A stretch of DNA of 22,989 nt from Seison nebaliae (lineage: Eukaryota > Rotifera > Pararotatoria > Seisonacea > Seisonidae): assembly GCA_023231475.1 (NCBI GenBank), contig JALJEE010001641.1:1-22989 (forward strand), in the 5' to 3' direction. A program made the translations under genes and the position numbers. This document shows positions 21,335-22,989 of the stretch, piece by piece; the first letter of the stretch is position 1; each line of letters opens with the position of its first letter. The notes beneath the pieces were generated by a model. It saw nothing but the letters and a program-made list of their open reading frames with translations, made no database searches and was not told the origin of the DNA.

Positions 21335-21700
21335 TCATACCATCTTTCTTTGATTGTTTTTGATCCAGTCACATCTGATTGTGAGTACATTGAATTTCAG
21401 ACCATTAGGACATTGACCACTATTCATTTTCTTCTGATTGATACATTGATAGAATTCAGTACAACCGTCATCCTCCATCTGTACAACCGGTCTTCCATCA
21501 CCTATTAAATTTATTGAGATTTTATTATTAAAAATTATGAGAGAAAATTAAAACCTACAGTTTTCCCAAGTACCAATACCGGTCGTTCGCCACATTCCAC
21601 ATCGTTCTCTTTCGTACATTTCCTCGTCCCCTCATCGAATAATTCAATTCCGGGACATAAGATAATTTGATATTTCTGTGGATTTGAATGCAATTTTCCG
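21335..21700 (-). CDS. Peritrophin-type chitin-binding protein, 3' part
   Basis: Two minus-strand exons, 21700-21555 and 21501-21335, joined in phase 1 across a 53-bp intron with donor GTTTTA and acceptor ATAG. The first gives the second half of a peritrophin-A (CBM14) domain: NPQKYQIILCPGIELFDEGTRKC, then a closing Cys in VECGERP (exact text split here only for description). The second gives a further domain, DGCTEFYQC, GQCPNGLKFN, RCDW, and stops 9 codons later without the usual last cysteine. Such proteins bind chitin in the gut lining or cuticle and are secreted. The signal peptide and first exons are missing: immediately upstream is a dead Tc1 transposon, and beyond it a gypsy fossil. 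Either the upstream exons lie outside the window across a TE-filled intron, or the gene is broken. Confidence 0.7.
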
Positions 21701-21726
21701 CTATTTTTTGTCAATTCATAGGTTTT

Positions 21727-22850
21727 TCAAATTTTCGTTTTGAAATTAGTTTGAAAATATGGATTGTCGATTGCCGCAAATGACGTGTTTGAAGTAGCAA
21801 TATATTTTGAAATTAGATCGACTTCACTCGAGTTATCACAATAATTCATAAGATAATTTTTCGATTGAACAAACTTAATATTAATATAATTTCCTTTATT
21901 TTTCAAAACATCAATTATTCGTCGTGGAAATGAATCAATTAAATTATCAATAAAGCTTTGTTCGATTTTATCGCAACAGTACGTCACCCTGGTTTTTAAT
22001 TCTTCCACTGTTTGTAATTGCTTAATTTTCGCATAAACAACCCTGCTGAGTCTACCCCATAATGTTTCGATCACATTCAAATCCGGACTGGACGCTGGCC
22101 ATACTTTCATTTCATTACTACTACATTTTGGTTATCCATCCAATCTTTAGTCGCCTTTGCGATATGTGGTCTAGTATTATCTTGCTGAAATATCAATTAA
22201 GTCAATTTTAAAGCTGTCCTTGTCCAAAGCTGGAGAGACATATTTGAAGAGAATATCCATGTATTTCTCGGAATTCATATTACCTTCAACGAAAACTATT
22301 GGTGTACGGCCACCAAACCAAATTCCGGCCCACACCATAACCCCCTTTTCCGACCCGGTAACCGATGCGGAGAATATTTCTTTTTCTTTTCTCAAATACC
22401 TCCATTAGTATAGAAAACCATCTGGTCCATCGAGATTAAACTTTTTTTCATCAGAAAATATGATTTATTTCCCATTATAGCCCTTTTCAATCCATTCAGT
22501 AATCACTTCCATTCTTTTCGTTTTATGCTGGGAATTAAGTTTCGGTTCTTTTTTCATTTTTCCCAATAGACCTTTCCTTCCTTTAATCTCCTACAAATGG
22601 TCGATTTACTTGCGTTAGCTTTGCATTTCTCGGCTATAGATCGAGAATTGCTACCCATTTTCCGACTTTCGCGGCAAATTCGACGGTCTAACCTAGCCGA
22701 CGTGCACCGATTCCTTCATGGTTTCCTTCATCCTCGTCCCATAATACTTATCATTTTTAAATGAATAAATAACTTTCTTCGACCGATTAATTTTCCTGCC
22801 GATATCCGCTACTGAAACAGTCTCAATCCACAATTTATTGTTATTCAGAC
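21727..22850 (-). mobile_element. Tc1/mariner-type DNA transposon, dead
   Basis: All parts of a Tc1-type transposase can be followed on the minus strand in order. An N-terminal helix-turn-helix (VSVADIGRKINRSKK) lies at about 22830-22750. A second helical part is at 22690-22560. FSDEKKFNLDGPDGF, with the first catalytic Asp, is at about 22460-22415; VMVWAGIWFGGRTPIVF at 22345-22295; QQDNTRPH, with the second Asp, near 22180; and WPASSPDLNVIETLWG, with the catalytic Glu, near 22100-22055. The Asp-Glu spacing is about 34-35 residues, as in DD34E Tc1 elements. The pieces lie in different frames with stops between them (at least four breaks), so no full transposase is made. I did not locate terminal inverted repeats. 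Confidence 0.8.
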
Positions 22851-22989
22851 ACATAAGAGTATTATTTGGTTTCAGACGAAAGATTATCTCGAAAGGAGCG
22901 AATTTAGTTACAGATGATCGAGTATAGTTTAATGTAAATTCTATGTATGGCACATGCTCATCCCAATCTTGTTGATTATTCGTTGAAGC
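22851..22989 (-). mobile_element. Ty3/gypsy integrase fossil (partial)
   Basis: Reading in from the window end on the minus strand, a short stretch carries DWDEHVPYIEFTLNYTRSS and APFEIIF, the text that ends the integrase core of Ty3/gypsy elements (WD--LPY---AYN-S-H-STG-TPFEL-FG). It stops against the Tc1 element near 22850, so the Tc1 probably inserted into it or replaced its 3' part. Only this scrap is visible, and the age cannot be judged. Confidence 0.65.

Noticed and set aside
1-22989. CRISPR arrays, operons, rRNA or tRNA genes
   Set aside because: The window is eukaryotic with spliced genes; no spaced repeats and no tRNA box B pattern in a foldable context were found.

Overview
This is a eukaryotic, AT-rich window with very small introns. 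I placed eighteen introns, all 40-69 bp. Its host genes include a MAP4K3/happyhour-type kinase, a peritrophin-type chitin-binding protein, a serpin remnant and a divergent secreted C-type-lectin-like protein. Together these point to an arthropod, and the tiny introns and compact genes would suit a mite. That placement is an inference; nothing here names a species.

Layout. Positions 80-1260 hold a minus-strand secreted C-type-lectin-like gene (131-811) with its flanks. About 1.26-3.5 kb is unassigned sequence followed by a decayed BEL/Pao retroelement fossil, ending near a 120-bp repeat at 3495-3614 that recurs at 14989-15108. At 3.7-4.5 kb is the 3' end of a Mutator-like (MULE) transposase on the minus strand, abutting the 3' end of a frameshifted serpin gene on the plus strand (4534-4931). 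An orphan one-membrane-span protein lies at 5276-5764.

The best gene is a complete four-exon MAP4K3/happyhour kinase (6893-11046, 1326 aa). Downstream, 11950-12525 is an inverted, internally deleted copy of the lectin locus. A 140-bp hairpin-forming sequence sits at 12760-12901. A two-exon secreted orphan gene lies at 13855-14576 (minus). The 15-16.6 kb stretch is retroelement debris: a BEL-like leader and a LINE endonuclease fragment.

From 17480 to 20692 a thirteen-exon gene can be assembled with every exon phase fitting (871 aa). It encodes a DUF4062-like N-terminus (as in TEP1 and NPHP3-like STAND proteins), a NACHT-like NTPase region whose Walker A lysine is replaced, and a cysteine-rich tail where WD40 or TPR repeats would be expected. 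The last 2 kb holds a hAT-like fragment, the 3' part of a peritrophin gene (minus), and a broken Tc1-type transposon that lies against a Ty3/gypsy integrase fossil cut by the window end.

Two genome-level points stand out. Seventeen of my eighteen donor sites read GTT rather than the usual GTA/GTG. The degenerate NACHT protein with a zinc-ligand-like tail looks like an undescribed architecture. The genes do not form one pathway; this is ordinary gene-plus-repeat organisation.
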